Positions 12,715-23,329 of a DNA stretch of 57,192 nucleotides are shown one piece after another (position 1 is the stretch's first letter; the number at the start of each line of letters is the position of its first letter). Below the pieces are notes generated by a model. It was not told where the DNA came from, made no database searches, and saw only the letters and a program-made list of their open reading frames with translations. The stretch lies in the NCBI GenBank assembly GCA_003427395.1, contig BFEA01000092.1, positions 1,174,112 through 1,231,303 of the forward strand, in the 5' to 3' direction. This DNA is from Chara braunii. Its lineage: Eukaryota; Streptophyta; Charophyceae; Charales; Characeae. The translations under genes and the position numbers were made by a program.

Positions 12715-12806
12715 GGACCTTCTCCGATTTATGCACGTCGCCTGTGCGCACGGGCCATGCTGGTCTTCTCTAAATCATTTCAATTTTCACAGGTGTCCCG
12801 AAGGAC
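12715..12806 (-). ncRNA. U6 snRNA-like copy (decayed)
   Basis: On the minus strand the segment begins GTCCTTCGGGACA and ends close to the U6 3' region (GCATAAATCGGAGAAGGTCC). It therefore spans nearly all of a ~102-nt U6 with small gaps. The catalytic ACAGAGA box is changed to TTAGAGA, so it is not a working U6. No TATA box or plant-type upstream element is evident. It lies between an LTR-like block and the gag-like gene of the same strand. This is U6-derived by my reading; the match is from memory of U6 and not from an alignment program. Confidence 0.7.
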
Positions 12807-12860
12807 TCAGCCGGGGCAATGCCCCCCGGCGNTGCCAAAGGCCGCCTGGCCTTTTCCCCA

Positions 12861-12891
12861 TCATTCCAATTGAACGGATGTCCTGGAGGAC
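12861..12891 (-). ncRNA. Partial U6-like fragment (5' third)
   Basis: On the minus strand it reads GTCCTCCAGGACATCCGTTC and continues to GGAATGATG, matching the first ~33 nt of U6 including the 5' stem-loop. It sits 55 bases from the longer copy at 12715-12806, so the pair may be a local duplication. Confidence 0.5.
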
Positions 12892-13284
12892 TCAGGCCGT
12901 TGGGCCACCCCGCCTTCTCAGTACCCCACGGCCTCTGCAAAATGGCCCCGGGGTAAGCCAGGATACTGGCCCGTATTTCAACCGTTCATGGTTGCGCCCC
13001 ACGGGGCTAGGCTCTTGGGTGCCTGCCGCACCCACGACACAGCATCCCAGGCAAACCGGTGTCGGGCNCGGCTCTGGTGTAGTTATGAGAACAGTTTGTA
13101 ATTGCACTTCGGACGACCTCGCAAATACAGCACACCGCCACGTGCTCCTACCGCAACCCCGCGTCCCAAAACGGGGCGCGGAACCCAACACAATAAGAAT
13201 ATAAAGTAGTATAACAGTAACGTCGGGGAACAGTGGGATCGCTGGCACCCTGCCGTCCCGTGGAGTGGGTCCGCCGCCGCGCCT

Positions 13285-13956
13285 GTAAACAAAANCGAGG
13301 GGGATAGCCCCGCGGGGCCCTCAACCCCTCAGGTTTTGCTCCACACTGCTCCGCTGCTNCCGCGCCGACGCCCACTGACCTCGACCCCCGAACCTCCGTC
13401 TCCCGAATCCAATACCGTAACTAATAGGGNTAAGCCCAAGCCTGAGACCAGCGCCCGTAGAGTACCATACAAGGCAGTGCGGCGCGGCGTTTTGGGCCCA
13501 CAAACCGGCTGCGCGTCTCCTAGTGCCCACACCGGCTTGCTTATACCGCGCCATAATTGCCCCACGCACCATCCTACGACACCCCATACACCGCACGAAA
13601 TCGCGCCATCATCGCCGATGCCATCGTCGGGGTCGCTCTCCGTACGTGCGCTCGACTCGGTTAAACGTACCAATCAAAGGAAGATATCGTTACTTCCTGC
13701 TTAAAAAAAATGATAATAATATCATTAGACAGAACGACCGATGTTCGCGCCGACTTTATGATCAATAACAGAAAAAAAAAGAATCACGAGTGCCTTAAAC
13801 CTGTGCGCTCACGCACTCTCCATTATAGTCAACCATTTGGTCAACGTAAATCACAGACGCAACCGCGCCTAGCGTGGTATACTTAAACTATCAACTTATT
13901 TTCTGTCACTTGCAAAAACCAGGGTGGATACCCTTGTAAGGGTATTCGCGCCGACA
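13285..13956 (-). repeat. LTR-like block L2
   Basis: Positions 13502-13956 match L1 (1-457), while 13285-13480 matches 20295-20460 of L4, so this block is longer than what L1 shows. It ends in the same palindrome plus GCCGACA. Its lower edge is not certain; a TGTCGGGC at about 13054 is one candidate end, giving a length near 900 bp. Confidence 0.6.
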
Positions 13957-14039
13957 GTGTGACGTGCGGGCCTACCGAAGACGCATCAAACCTCCCTGCT
14001 ATCGATGTCGTTCTCCCGTGCGTACACATAGTCCACAGG

Positions 14040-14328
14040 CAAACACATTAATCAGCGAGACATAATCTCTTTAATCCCTGTTTAATCAAAAAATAAATAC
14101 AAAGGTCTGGTTGGCGACCACGCCGGCTCTTCGATCATCAACAACTAAAAAGATCACGCGCACCTCAAGTCTGCGCGCCCACTCACTCTTTATTCTAGTC
14201 AACCATCCGCCGCATAGACTACGAACCCTGCCACGACTCGCGCGATTTATTTAATTTTAAAACCAAAGCTATTTTCTGCCACTTGCAAAAACCAGGGTGG
14301 ATACCCTTGTAAGGGTATTCGCGCCGAT
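14040..14328 (-). repeat. LTR-like block L3 (short)
   Basis: It aligns with the end of L2 (the stretch with AAAGATCACGCGCACCT and CTAGTCAACCAT) and ends in the identical palindrome with GCCGATA. It is only ~290 bp and diverged from L2. It could be the 3' LTR of the gag-pol element, truncated on its far side. Confidence 0.55.
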
Positions 14329-14675
14329 AACGTTGTCGAGAGTCTCATACACAGGTTGTTCAAGGTGGAGGGTACCGACGGGTCCAGTCCCGCAATTTGC
14401 AAGAGTCAACTTTGACAATTTTGTGTGCTTTGAGGAATTTGCAGAAAAGTCTGAAAATTTGAGGTCTATAGATTAGGTCGTGGACTTTCGAGAAACAATA
14501 TCACAAAGTTTTCAAAAATCATTAACACCGCGAAATAATCGCCACGCAGATCCATCATTTTTTTTTTGTAACTCAATCGTTTGTGCGCCAACGAAAATAC
14601 TCCAAGTTCAGTGATTTTTTGCGCTGTCATGTGCATCGGTCCGACACCGCACCAGGGCAGCGCGGGACCCTCCCT

Positions 14676-16272
14676 CAATATAAATCTCCTTCCGAAGATG
14701 TAGTTTCGGAAGATTCGCAGACAGTGGAGGACAGCAAGGGTCTCGCTCGTGAACTGAGAATAGTTCTTCTCGGTCGTACAGAGAGTCCGACTTTCAAATC
14801 TCAAAGGCCTTTCCTTTCCCTCCGTGTCTGCCTGGATTAAAACCCCACCTAAGGCAGTTGGTCCCGCGTCCGTTTCCACAATGAAGGGTCTCGTTTCCGT
14901 GGCGTCATAGTCTGGCGCCCCCAACACCAAACCCCCTTCTCAGAATTCTTCCTTCATTCTGGCCACCACCTCTTCCTGCTCTTCGCCCCAAACCCACTCC
15001 CGATCGTGACGAACTAACTTTCTCAGGTGCTCAGTCTTAGCGGCAAAGTTCTTGACGAAGACCCTCCAAAATCCGCACGTCCCAAGGAAGCTCTGGACAT
15101 CAGTTATTGAGTGAAATGGAACTGGTCACTCAGTAATCTTGTCCGTCTTCTTTATATCCAGTCGTCGACCCTTCTCACTGCAGACGAACCCCAAGATAGT
15201 AGCTTCCTGTCTGGATTTGGCCCCGCTTGCCGTGAGGTTATGGGCCTCGAGAAGGCTCAGGACTTTCTCGAGGTCTTGGATATGTTCAGATAAAACATCT
15301 TACCCCCGGCAAGACCTCGTCACTCTCCTTCACTGCCGGCCCCTTCACCGCCAGATCATCTATATATGGTTGCGTGATATGAGGGCTGACCGACTGCATG
15401 GCTCGTATCATGGCCCGTTGGACCATCGCTATCGCATTGGTCCATCCTTGCGGAGCCACACTCATGTGGATTAATCCTCGAGGCGTATGCATAGTTGTCA
15501 CTGGCCTGTGTGGCGGATAGACCGGAAATTGGTCATACCCCGAGTAAAGGTCTATAAGCGAGATTATAGGCCTTCCAACACAGGATTCTGACAGCGCGTC
15601 CGCGTTGGACAACCCTCCCGCATCCCGCACTGTCACCGCATTTAACCTCTGCAGGTCTTGCACCCACCGCAGCGTCCCGTTAGGTTTGATAAAACAAAAC
15701 CACGGGGACGCATACGGCCCACTCGTGTAGTCGGCGACATGTGTGCGTATCTTGCCGTCGAGGTAATCCACCGCCTTCTTCTCCTCGTCAGGATTAGGAT
15801 ATCGCGTCCCTCTCAGGTTCCATGGTTCGTGCGGCAAGGTGTGGATGCGCATCATACGTATCTTGTCCACATCCAATCTGTCACGCTCCTCGTCGCTAAA
15901 CGCATAGGCGCGATGCCTCCTCTTCATTAACTCCACCATCAAGGCTCGTTCCTGAGGCAATAGGAAGTCTGGCTTTCCTATGATCAGCTTCTCCTCGTTT
16001 CCTTCGTTGATACGACACGGCCCTGCTGAGGCTCTCTCCTTCATTCGCCGTATCAACCCCCGCTCTCGCTCATAGTACACTTCCTCATCCTCAGTAACGA
16101 GGACGGGGACTGGGCGACACTTCTGGTCTACCGTCTTGTACCACCTTTGGGAACCCTGCTTGAGTCGCCCCCTAAAAAAGGCCGACTCACAGATTGTGCC
16201 TGCATCAACCCCGGGTTCCTCCGACCATCCGGAAGACAATACACCAGCTCTAACCTCCCTGCCTCTGGACAC
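14676..16272 (-). pseudogene. Reverse transcriptase and partial RNase H of a Ty3/gypsy-type pol
   Basis: The RT copies element RNA into DNA. The frame from 16272 shows the fingers/palm landmarks SPWFCFIKPNGTLRWVQDLQ, SLIDLYSGYDQF (first catalytic Asp), APQGWTNAIAMVQRAM and QPYIDDLAVKG, where YIDD is the catalytic box. The frame stops at 15286. The next part continues in another frame (HIQDLEKVLSLLEAHNL, then ATILGFVCSEKGRRL and FLGTCGFWRVFVKNF, the connection region), with a TGA near 14950. RNase H begins PFIVETDAGPTALGGVLIQ and runs to FRNYIFGRRFILR at about 14680. Downstream of that point the sequence switches to unrelated DNA, so the RNase H C-terminus and integrase are lost. The gene is broken and cannot give a full polyprotein. 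Confidence 0.85.
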
Positions 16273-17138
16273 TCTAGGACCTGCTCCCTCAATGCCTGGA
16301 TGGCATCCGGATCTGCCATCTCATGTGTGGCCACCAAGTCCATGGCCTTCCCTACGTTCGACAAGCTGAAGGAAAACGCTTCAACCCTCTCTTCCTCTTC
16401 TGGTTCCGCCCGGAGCCTCTGGCGCTCGCCCTCCGACTCCTCAATTGTGAAAGACCCTGGATTGGGCTGGTTCCTTATGCTTTTTGGCCCCGTATTCCTG
16501 CAGGTGATTACTTCATAATTTTTGCAGGCAGGATCACACAAAAGAAGGATCAAGGTACCATCATGCTTATTAAATATCACCGTCTCTGTCCTGCTCAGAA
16601 AGGACCTTCCCCAAAGAATCCCGTGATCCACGTCCGGCATGACGAAGAAGCATGCCCTGGCCTTTACTTTCCCAACCTCGATGAACACATTCGAGGCTGT
16701 CCCACAGAACACAGGCTTGCAGCTTGCCCCATGTAGAATGCCGCAGTCAGATCGGTCTATATCCAGTCCGAACTTGATGGCATCCGCCTCCCGGATGATA
16801 TTCATCTCCGCCCCTGTGTCCACCATCGTTGCACGCTTGGAGCCCTTCACTACCAAATCCACTGTGCCGCAGACCACACATTTCCAGTCCATCTTCGTGT
16901 CCGACTCTGCCCACTCCGCCTCCTTGGGCAGGATCGTACCCAGATGGACGTTGGGTACCAGACGCCGCGACAACCTCCCCTTCAATCCATCGCGGAGCTT
17001 AGGAGATGACGCCAAAATTTCCTTCAAGGTCATGAGGTCGTTATGCCCCTCTAACAACCTGTCGATCACCTTCTCTATGTCAAACCCTTCTTCCAGTCGG
17101 ACCGCATATTTCTTATTCTTAGGCAGCACATCGTGCAA
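16128..17138 (-). pseudogene. Retropepsin-like aspartic protease part of pol
   Basis: The frame encodes 336 residues. A CVVC pair precedes KRATMVDTGAEMNIIREADA, in which DTG is the catalytic triplet of retroviral-type aspartic proteases. The flap and second psi-loop regions follow (VFIEVGKVKARACFFVMPDV, then DHGILWGRSFLSR). The N-terminal ~110 residues look like a linker from gag. The frame overlaps the RT frame by 145 bases but is shifted. The shift is probably at the run of six A at about 16174-16179, which may be a mutation or a sequencing error and less likely a programmed frameshift. Protease cleaves the Gag-Pol precursor in the virus-like particle. Confidence 0.8.
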
Positions 17139-17360
17139 GACCGGCTCAACTCCTTCCCTGACCTCTCTTTTCTTAGCCCTTTGCTCCGCCCTCTGATCCT
17201 CTTCCTAGCGTAGCCTTTCATCTTCTTCCCCCTCGTCGTCATCATTCTCCACTTCTACTGCCTCTTTCCTTCCTCCCGAATCAGACTCTCTTAGGGGAGG
17301 TTCCTGGCTAGCACTGGCCTTGGCCTGAATTCGCGTTCGCGCTGCCTGCGCCAGCCGAGC

Positions 17361-19124
17361 CTAAGGGGTAAGAGGTCCCATCATCGTCCCCGTTCGCGGG
17401 CCCGACCCCACTACATTTATTGCGGGTCTCCCGGGCGCTGACTCCGAGCTGGAGTCATAAAAAAACACCTTGGGGACGTTAGACCTCCATTCTCGTATTC
17501 CCTCACAGAGGTCCACCAACTTACGTTGGTACCTCCCCATCTTGTCCAACAGGTCCTTCATTTTCCCCAATAAGGCGGACGGAGGTTCCATTTTTTCTTC
17601 GCCATCCTCATCGTCCGACTCGATAATTATGGGTTCTTCCCTCTTACCTCCTTTTCGTAGCCCCCGAGTTACTTCCTCATCACTCCCTACTTCCTCTACC
17701 CCAATTGGTGGTCCTTCCTTCTCCTGCCATAACCTGAACGTGGGAGGGGATGGCGGTCCGACTGCCGCTCTCCGTTGGGCCTCCGCTCTCGCTCCGCCAA
17801 ACTTTCTGTCAATATAATTTCCAAACTGGTCATAGATGTTTTCGTCCATGGTGGAGGAAATCAACCCGTTCTTCTCATCCTCCCGCCTTATGTTACAGAA
17901 CCTAATAGTGTGGCCTTGTTGGTCGCAATGTTGGCAGATAGCCGTCCTCCAGTCAAAACGGGCTCTTCCGTACCCCTGACCTCCTTGATCCCCCTGGCCT
18001 TGACTATTCCACTGTCCTCCTCGACCGCCGTCATTCCTGCCTCGTCCCCTTCCGCCACCCCTTCCTCCATTGCCTTGATTGCCCTGGCCCTGGTTGATCC
18101 CCAATCCCCTCTGGCCCACACTCAGGTGTGTCCAATCTCTGGGGCGTGCCCTCGACGACACCCTCTGTCTCAATCCCCATCTCTCTCTCAAGAGGCTCCT
18201 CTATCCTCTGCTCAGGCGAAAACAAACTCGCCTCCTCCTGCATAGTATGCACTGCCTCAAGGAGCACGTCCATGGATCCCTCTGCTGAGCCCTGAGCTGG
18301 CTCACTGCTGGATGGTGGTAGCCCCTCCTCAACTGCCAATGGCATGACTGGGCCCGCCGCTATTATAGGTACTGTCGCGATTTCAGTAGGGGCTCTGAAC
18401 TCGAAGGCCTCTCTCTCTGCCTCCCTCTGGGCTCTCGCCTCCTCTGGCTCCAGGATAACTCTCCCCATAGGTGGCTCCTGGCAAGGCTCCGCTGCAAATG
18501 GCTTTCCTGGCAACCCCTGTCATGGCTGCCTCTGCTCTCCTTGTCGGCTGCTCTCGGCCTTGTCCGCTCTCCCTTGACGCTGCTGCCTCAAGTCCTCGAT
18601 AATGGCAGCCTGACTAGCTACCAGAGCCCTGAGCTCCTGAATCTCTGCTTCCATTATCTCCAAACGTAGCCCATGACCCTCTTCCTTCATTTTCTTCCCC
18701 GCCAGATCGCTTTCCACCATCAGATACCGATCGAAATTGGTCTTTGCTAAGAACATGATCTTGCGATCTAGCCTCTCTTCTGCCTTCCTTGTCACCTCGA
18801 ATCCAGCTCTTGTTGGAGAAGGAAGCCCCTCTCCCTTTTGCTCCTAGAATTCTCGCCACATCTCTGGGATTTCAGGGGCCTTAGGTGGCGCGCTGGGCGG
18901 CTGATCCGGAAGTGCCCCTGCTGTCTCCTCCCGCACTCGATTCCATCGAGAATCGAGTGAGATGAATGCATCTGACTCCCACCATATCTGCTTCCCGCCA
19001 TAGCTCGCGCACCATCCTTTTCTACTAACACCTTATCTACTAATTCCCTACTCAAGCCGACGTCATAATCAAACTCACCCGGGGCCAAAATGATGGAGTT
19101 GCACCTTACCTCTCTCGTTCCCAT
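17361..19124 (-). pseudogene. Gag with CCHC zinc knuckle, frameshifted
   Basis: Gag forms the particle and packages element RNA. Three pieces lie in order on the minus strand. 18792-19124 starts MGTREVRCNSIILAPGEFDY. 18031-18795 is in a second frame, with a helical segment (AEIQELRALVASQAAIIEDL, likely coiled coil), broken by one TGA near 18517. 17361-18191 is in a third frame, with a Gly/Arg/Gln-rich stretch and CQHCDQQGHTIRFC, a canonical C-x2-C-x4-H-x4-C zinc knuckle. The last piece also has an acidic patch (EEPIIIESDDEDGEEK). The frame changes fall near 18793 and between 18080 and 18130. At least two shifts and one stop make it a pseudogene. Its zinc knuckle distinguishes it from the other gag-like gene at 3235-4395. 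Confidence 0.75.
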
Positions 19125-19423
19125 TAAGGGTCGAGAGAGTTATCCCTTCCTGTCTGCGCCCTGCCCGTTTTTGCCATAGTAGCCCATTTGTACCTGACGC
19201 GGGTTCTGGGTCAGATTCACCCTCGCGCTATCTACCTGTTGTGTCGGCGTCCGCCCTCCTGCAACACTCCGCTACTATATCCTTCGCAGCTCCGCTACAC
19301 TATCTACTCCTTCCTCAGCTGCCCAGCGTTACCCGTCGTTCCCACGCCCGCTGTTATTTTGGTCAGTCCATTCGGACCGCACCGTTGCTGACGAGAATGA
19401 GGGAACAATCAGCAACCGGCGCC

Positions 19424-19518
19424 GGTCCTCTCTGTTGGATTTATGCACATCATCCTTGCGCAGTGGCCATGCTAATCTTCTCTGTATCATTCCAATTTTG
19501 ACGGATGTCCCGAAGGAC
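19424..19518 (-). ncRNA. U6 snRNA-like copy with intact ACAGAGA box
   Basis: On the minus strand it opens GTCCTTCGGGACATCCGTCA. It carries GATACAGAGAAGATTAGCAT, so both the ACAGAGA box and the AGC triad are kept, and it ends GCATAAATCC..GGACC like the U6 3' end. It is the best preserved of the copies inside retroelements. It lies about 100 bases inside a possible LTR edge (19626) and 300 bases before the gag start, in the sense of the element. No TATA box is obvious at the usual distance upstream on the minus strand, so independent transcription is unlikely. Confidence 0.8.
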
Positions 19519-19625
19519 TTACCCACGGTAGTAGCCTACGGAGCTATCGAGAGGTCACACAGCCCTTGTCTCTGAACGCACCTGACACTGATTCACGCCC
19601 AGATTTGGTCCCCCGACGACCCAAC

Positions 19626-20970
19626 TGTCGCAGTGCAAACTCGTCGATCTGCACCCTTCGCTATCCCGAGGGAGAGGTTTTGAGAAACCAGTTACCCGGT
19701 GGTTCGATTGGTCCTTCGCCCCTATGCCCAAGTCCATCATGCGACATGCACATTAGTGTCGTTGCGCGCCCCTCCCCACGGCGACTAGTAGGAGGACGTG
19801 CGTGGCCTGCTCAAGCTGTAACGTGGGCCTAGGTGATGCGGCCCCGATGCTATCCTGATGATAATTTGCAAGCATCCAACTGCGGACTATTGGGGCTGAG
19901 GCGGGGGCGGTCCCGTGGAAGAGATGGTGTGTAGCTTGTATCGCTGCTGTTTCTCCGGCCGACGCCTCTCCCCTATATGCAAACAGACTTACCTCCTCGG
20001 CCTATATCTATCCCAAGACAAACCGGTTAAGGCAATTTTGCCTGCGTCCCGCTCATGCGGGAACCCGACCACGAAGTCCACTGCGCTGGGTTCTCTTGGG
20101 TTCGCGGCCGGTCCTTAATCCCGCACTCGGCCTGGTCGGAAAGCGCGAGAACGAAAGGAGACAAACTAATATTAAAATTTTAAGACCTACCCCGAAAGGA
20201 AAAATGAGAAAGCTAAGGGGGCCGGGACGCGGGACTCACCACTTCTTTCCCTTGGCCCTGTAACGTGGGCCCGCGATCGGACTCCCCCAGCAAAACACAG
20301 GGGGATAGTCCAGCGGGACCCTCAACCCCTCAGCTCTTCCGGTGCTTCGTTGCTCCCATACCGCCGCTTGCTGGCCTCGATCCCCGTACCTTCGCCTCAT
20401 AAGTCCGATACCGTAACCAATAGGGCTAAGCCCAAACCTGGTACCAGTGGGCACAAATCTCTTAATCAAGAGATAGCGCACGACTTTCGGGTCCAAGAAA
20501 ACACCTTATGCCACTTCCTGGCCCACACTCGCACAAAAGACCACCCAAAAACTCACGTCGGCCTACCTGCCTCGCCGCGGCTACCCGTCCTTAGCCAAAT
20601 CCATCAGGTCCCATCATCTGGATTCCGCGTAAGTCCATACAGGCTCACTGAACCGTCCACCGTACCACGCGGAGCTAGAGAAAAGAGCGCCCATAGGTTA
20701 GTTAGTTTAATCAAAACAAACAACTGTTATAATGAAGCACGTCGACCGGAATCCACGCCGCGTCTTCCATTGCGATCAAAGAGGGAAAAATCACGCGTGT
20801 CTCAAACCTGCGCGCCCACACACTCTCTAATCCTAGATGTTACCGCCAAATCTTTAGTCCGCGGACCCCTACGACTCGCGGGGTCTCCCCATTAATTATG
20901 AATCAACCCATTTCTCTATCAATTACAAAAAACCAGTGCGCGTACCCTTGTATGGGTATCCGCACCGACA
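19626..20970 (-). repeat. LTR-like block L4, probable 5' LTR of the gag-pol element
   Basis: On the minus strand it would begin TGTCGGTGCGGATACCC and end TGCGACA, giving TG..CA ends. The outer end has the same palindrome as L1-L3, with base changes. Positions 20295-20460 match 13285-13480 of L2. Just inside the proposed lower edge the minus strand reads GTTGGGTCGTCGGGGGACC, which could contain a TGG-starting primer binding site, but I could not assign a tRNA. The edge is a proposal. Confidence 0.5.
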
Positions 20971-21138
20971 ACGCTAAGAAGAATGCGTGAAAAAATCTGA
21001 AAATTGAAGTGCTCGTAGAGTTTGTTATAATATTTCAATAAAAAATATTAAATAAATATAAAAAATCATTTCAACCACGAAATAGATCGTGGCCGCAATT
21101 TAATCTATATTCCATTTTTGCCATTCAGCCTCTCTCTG

Positions 21139-21180
<42 letters not shown>

Positions 21181-22602
21181 CCCTCTTCCCTCTCTCTCTA
21201 TTTCTTTCTCTCTCTCACACTCATAACAATAAATGGAACAAAACTCTCTCTCTCTCTCTCTCTCTGTCTCTTGTGTTAGCTCTTAGTCTCATTGATTTGG
21301 CTACCTTAGGGCTGCTTTCCCCGCGCCCACACGGTAGACAAATTTTCTCCCTGCGGCTACCGGTAAGCCCCCAATGTTTTGGTGCATTGGGCCAGGCTCG
21401 AAATTTAGGACTGCGGTATTGTGGGTTCCCGCGTCCGTGTTCACAGCCCAAAGGCTGCAGTGAAATGGGACCTCACCCTCTCTCTCGAAAAAAAGAAAAA
21501 AAAGAAAAACAAAGAAACATAGGCCCTTAGGGCTGCGTTCTCTATGCCCCCGCAGTAGACAATAAATAAAGGGGGTAAAAGTCTTGAAGTGGGTAAAAGT
21601 GGTAAAGGGAATGAAGGGGGTAAAGGGTGTAAAAGTGGTAAAGGGGGTTATGGTGTACTCACTTGACCCCGTTATTCTTGCCCCACAACCCCCTTTATCT
21701 CCTTTGCCCCCCTTACTACCTATTTACCCCCTTTACCCTCTTTATGCCCTTTCATAGGGGGTAAAGGGGAAAGGGAGGTCATAAACGGCCCAGTGGAATC
21801 AGCCTCTAAGCATGAGCGGCAGCCTACTTCCCCGCCTACTAACTGCCGCAGCAGTGGTAAACGTTATACTTCCCATTTCCTCAGCATAGTTGTGAGCAGT
21901 TGTGAGCAGTCCAGCCTGCAGCACGCCTTCTCGGAGGGTCCTTCTTGGGGCCCTTGTTGGGGTCCTTGTTGGGGTCCTTCATAGAAACCTGCGGAGATGG
22001 GACAAAGGAGACCATGAGCACGACAGCGAGGCAGGACATGAGCACCACAGCGTATGGCCAAGCGTGGTGTGCCATTCGCCAAATGAGTTTTCGGGCGGTG
22101 GGGAGCTTGGCGAATAGCGAGCAGTGGACCAAGCCCGTACAGCGTGATGAACATGGTCCGATTTTCACACCACGAGAGTGCAAGGAAGGGCCTACCTAGG
22201 AGGTGTTGCGAGAGCCGGGTGGCATATCAAGAGGGGAGAAGCGATGGTCCTTGTGAGTCGATCGTTGGAATGAGGCAGGTTTGAACCCGGATAATACGCG
22301 GCACACCCGGTCGTACCGGTCGGTGAAAGGTGTGAGACAGCCGACCGGAGGGAAGTTCTCGCCTGGGACAGCAGTGGATCTGAAGGATGAATTGAAAGTA
22401 CCGGTCGCTCACGCCTTGGGCGACGGGGTAGCGTGCGGTGACAGTGGGGTTTGAGTTACAGGCTTTTTCACCTGACTGATACCACATGCGCGCGGCGTGC
22501 ACATGTGCGTCTCGAGGGCCGGTTCCCGTTGTCTGTCCTGTGGGGTCGATGAGAGGAAAAGTAATCAACCTGAACATTTTTCCCGGGAGGGGTGGTGGGG
22601 TG
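20971..22602. repeat. No gene seen; CT tracts and short repeats
   Basis: The stretch holds (CT)n runs (about 21127-21178 and 21243-21266) and a repeated motif CCTTAGGGCTGC (about 21304 and 21524). From 21568 to 21775 GGGGGTAAAG-type units change to their reverse complement (TTTACCCCC), so the two halves could pair. At 21939-21985 a 12-bp unit GGGGTCCTTGTT repeats about three times. No frame here has a recognisable motif. Confidence 0.55.
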
Positions 22603-23007
22603 CTATGGTTGCTCCACGACGATCTTTGGCAGCGATGTCGAAGGCCGGCTACCATAGCCTTCGTTGGCAGGCGGTAGTTTGTAAACGTTGCCAGCTCTGA
22701 TTATCCCAGTTGAGCTCTTCTGGGGGATCATCAATTCCTCTTCTTCTTGTGTTCCTAACGGTGTCGGCTTGGGTTTCTTCGCGTCCCGCATCGCGAAGAG
22801 CACATGGGGGCAGTTGGTGTCTGAGGGCGAAGAGTTGACCCCCACTTCATCAGCTGTTCCTGGCGGCGGCGAGATACATTCCTCTGTCGGGATCGGCAAG
22901 ACGATCGGAGGCGGTGAAAGGTGCGCATAGCGGCATAGGTATCTGGGTGCTGAAGGGTTGCTGCTGCTACCGTGGTAGATCGCGAAAAAGGGTGCGCATG
23001 GGGGCAT
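22603..23007 (-). CDS. Possible exon of an unrecognised protein, opposite to the acidic gene
   Basis: A 134-codon minus-strand frame reads as a disordered Pro/Ser/Glu-rich protein, including NCPHVLFAMRDAKKPKPTPL and EEEELMIPQKSSTGIIRAGN. No domain is recognisable. It lies some 320 bases from the plus-strand start at 23330, head to head, so a shared promoter is conceivable. The plus strand is also open over part of it, which lowers confidence. Confidence 0.2.
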   Translation of the reverse strand: MPPCAPFFAIYHGSSSNPSAPRYLCRYAHLSPPPIVLPIPTEECISPPPGTADEVGVNSSPSDTNCPHVLFAMRDAKKPKPTPLGTQEEEELMIPQKSSTGIIRAGNVYKLPPANEGYGSRPSTSLPKIVVEQP

Positions 23008-23290
23008 AGGAAATTCTGCCTTTCCTCCCTGTCAACTCGCCCCTGGGCTCTGCCTCGAGCGCCCGTCGGTCGGAATCCAGTAAGAACCATATCTGGATAC
23101 AATTTGACTCGCGGCACATACTCGTCTCGTCTCTCTCTCTCTCTCTCTGTGTCCGTCTCTTGCTTTTCCTCGCTCTCTCGTGGTCTCCAATCCTCCCAAA
23201 TCGAATCATCTCTAGGGCCTGGGGCTTTCGTCATTGGCTGCCTCAGCTTCCCTTGCCTGTCTGTTTCTTCCTCAGTTGTACGTGAGACAC

Positions 23291-23314
23291 ATATATATAT
23301 ATATATATATATAT
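23291..23314. repeat. (TA)n run just upstream of the start codon at 23330
   Basis: About twelve TA dinucleotides end 16 bases before the ATG. It is more likely a microsatellite in the 5' UTR than a TATA box, because it is too near the start codon. Confidence 0.7.
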
Positions 23315-23329
23315 ACACACTGATGTAAG

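Larger units (their letters stand above)
14040..20970 (-). mobile_element. Decayed Ty3/gypsy-type LTR retrotransposon, integrase missing
   Basis: Reading on the minus strand from 20970: LTR-like block L4, a leader with a U6-like sequence, gag with zinc knuckle, protease, reverse transcriptase, the first part of RNase H, then a break and block L3. The order gag-PR-RT-RH is that of Ty3/gypsy elements. Integrase and the rest of RNase H are absent. Frameshifts occur in gag, at the PR-RT junction and after the RT, and in-frame TGA codons lie near 18517 and 14950. It is therefore not autonomous. Confidence 0.75.

Noticed and set aside
16128-16272. Programmed frameshift between protease and reverse transcriptase
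   Set aside because: The shift coincides with a run of A in an element that has several other breaks, so random decay or sequence error is simpler.
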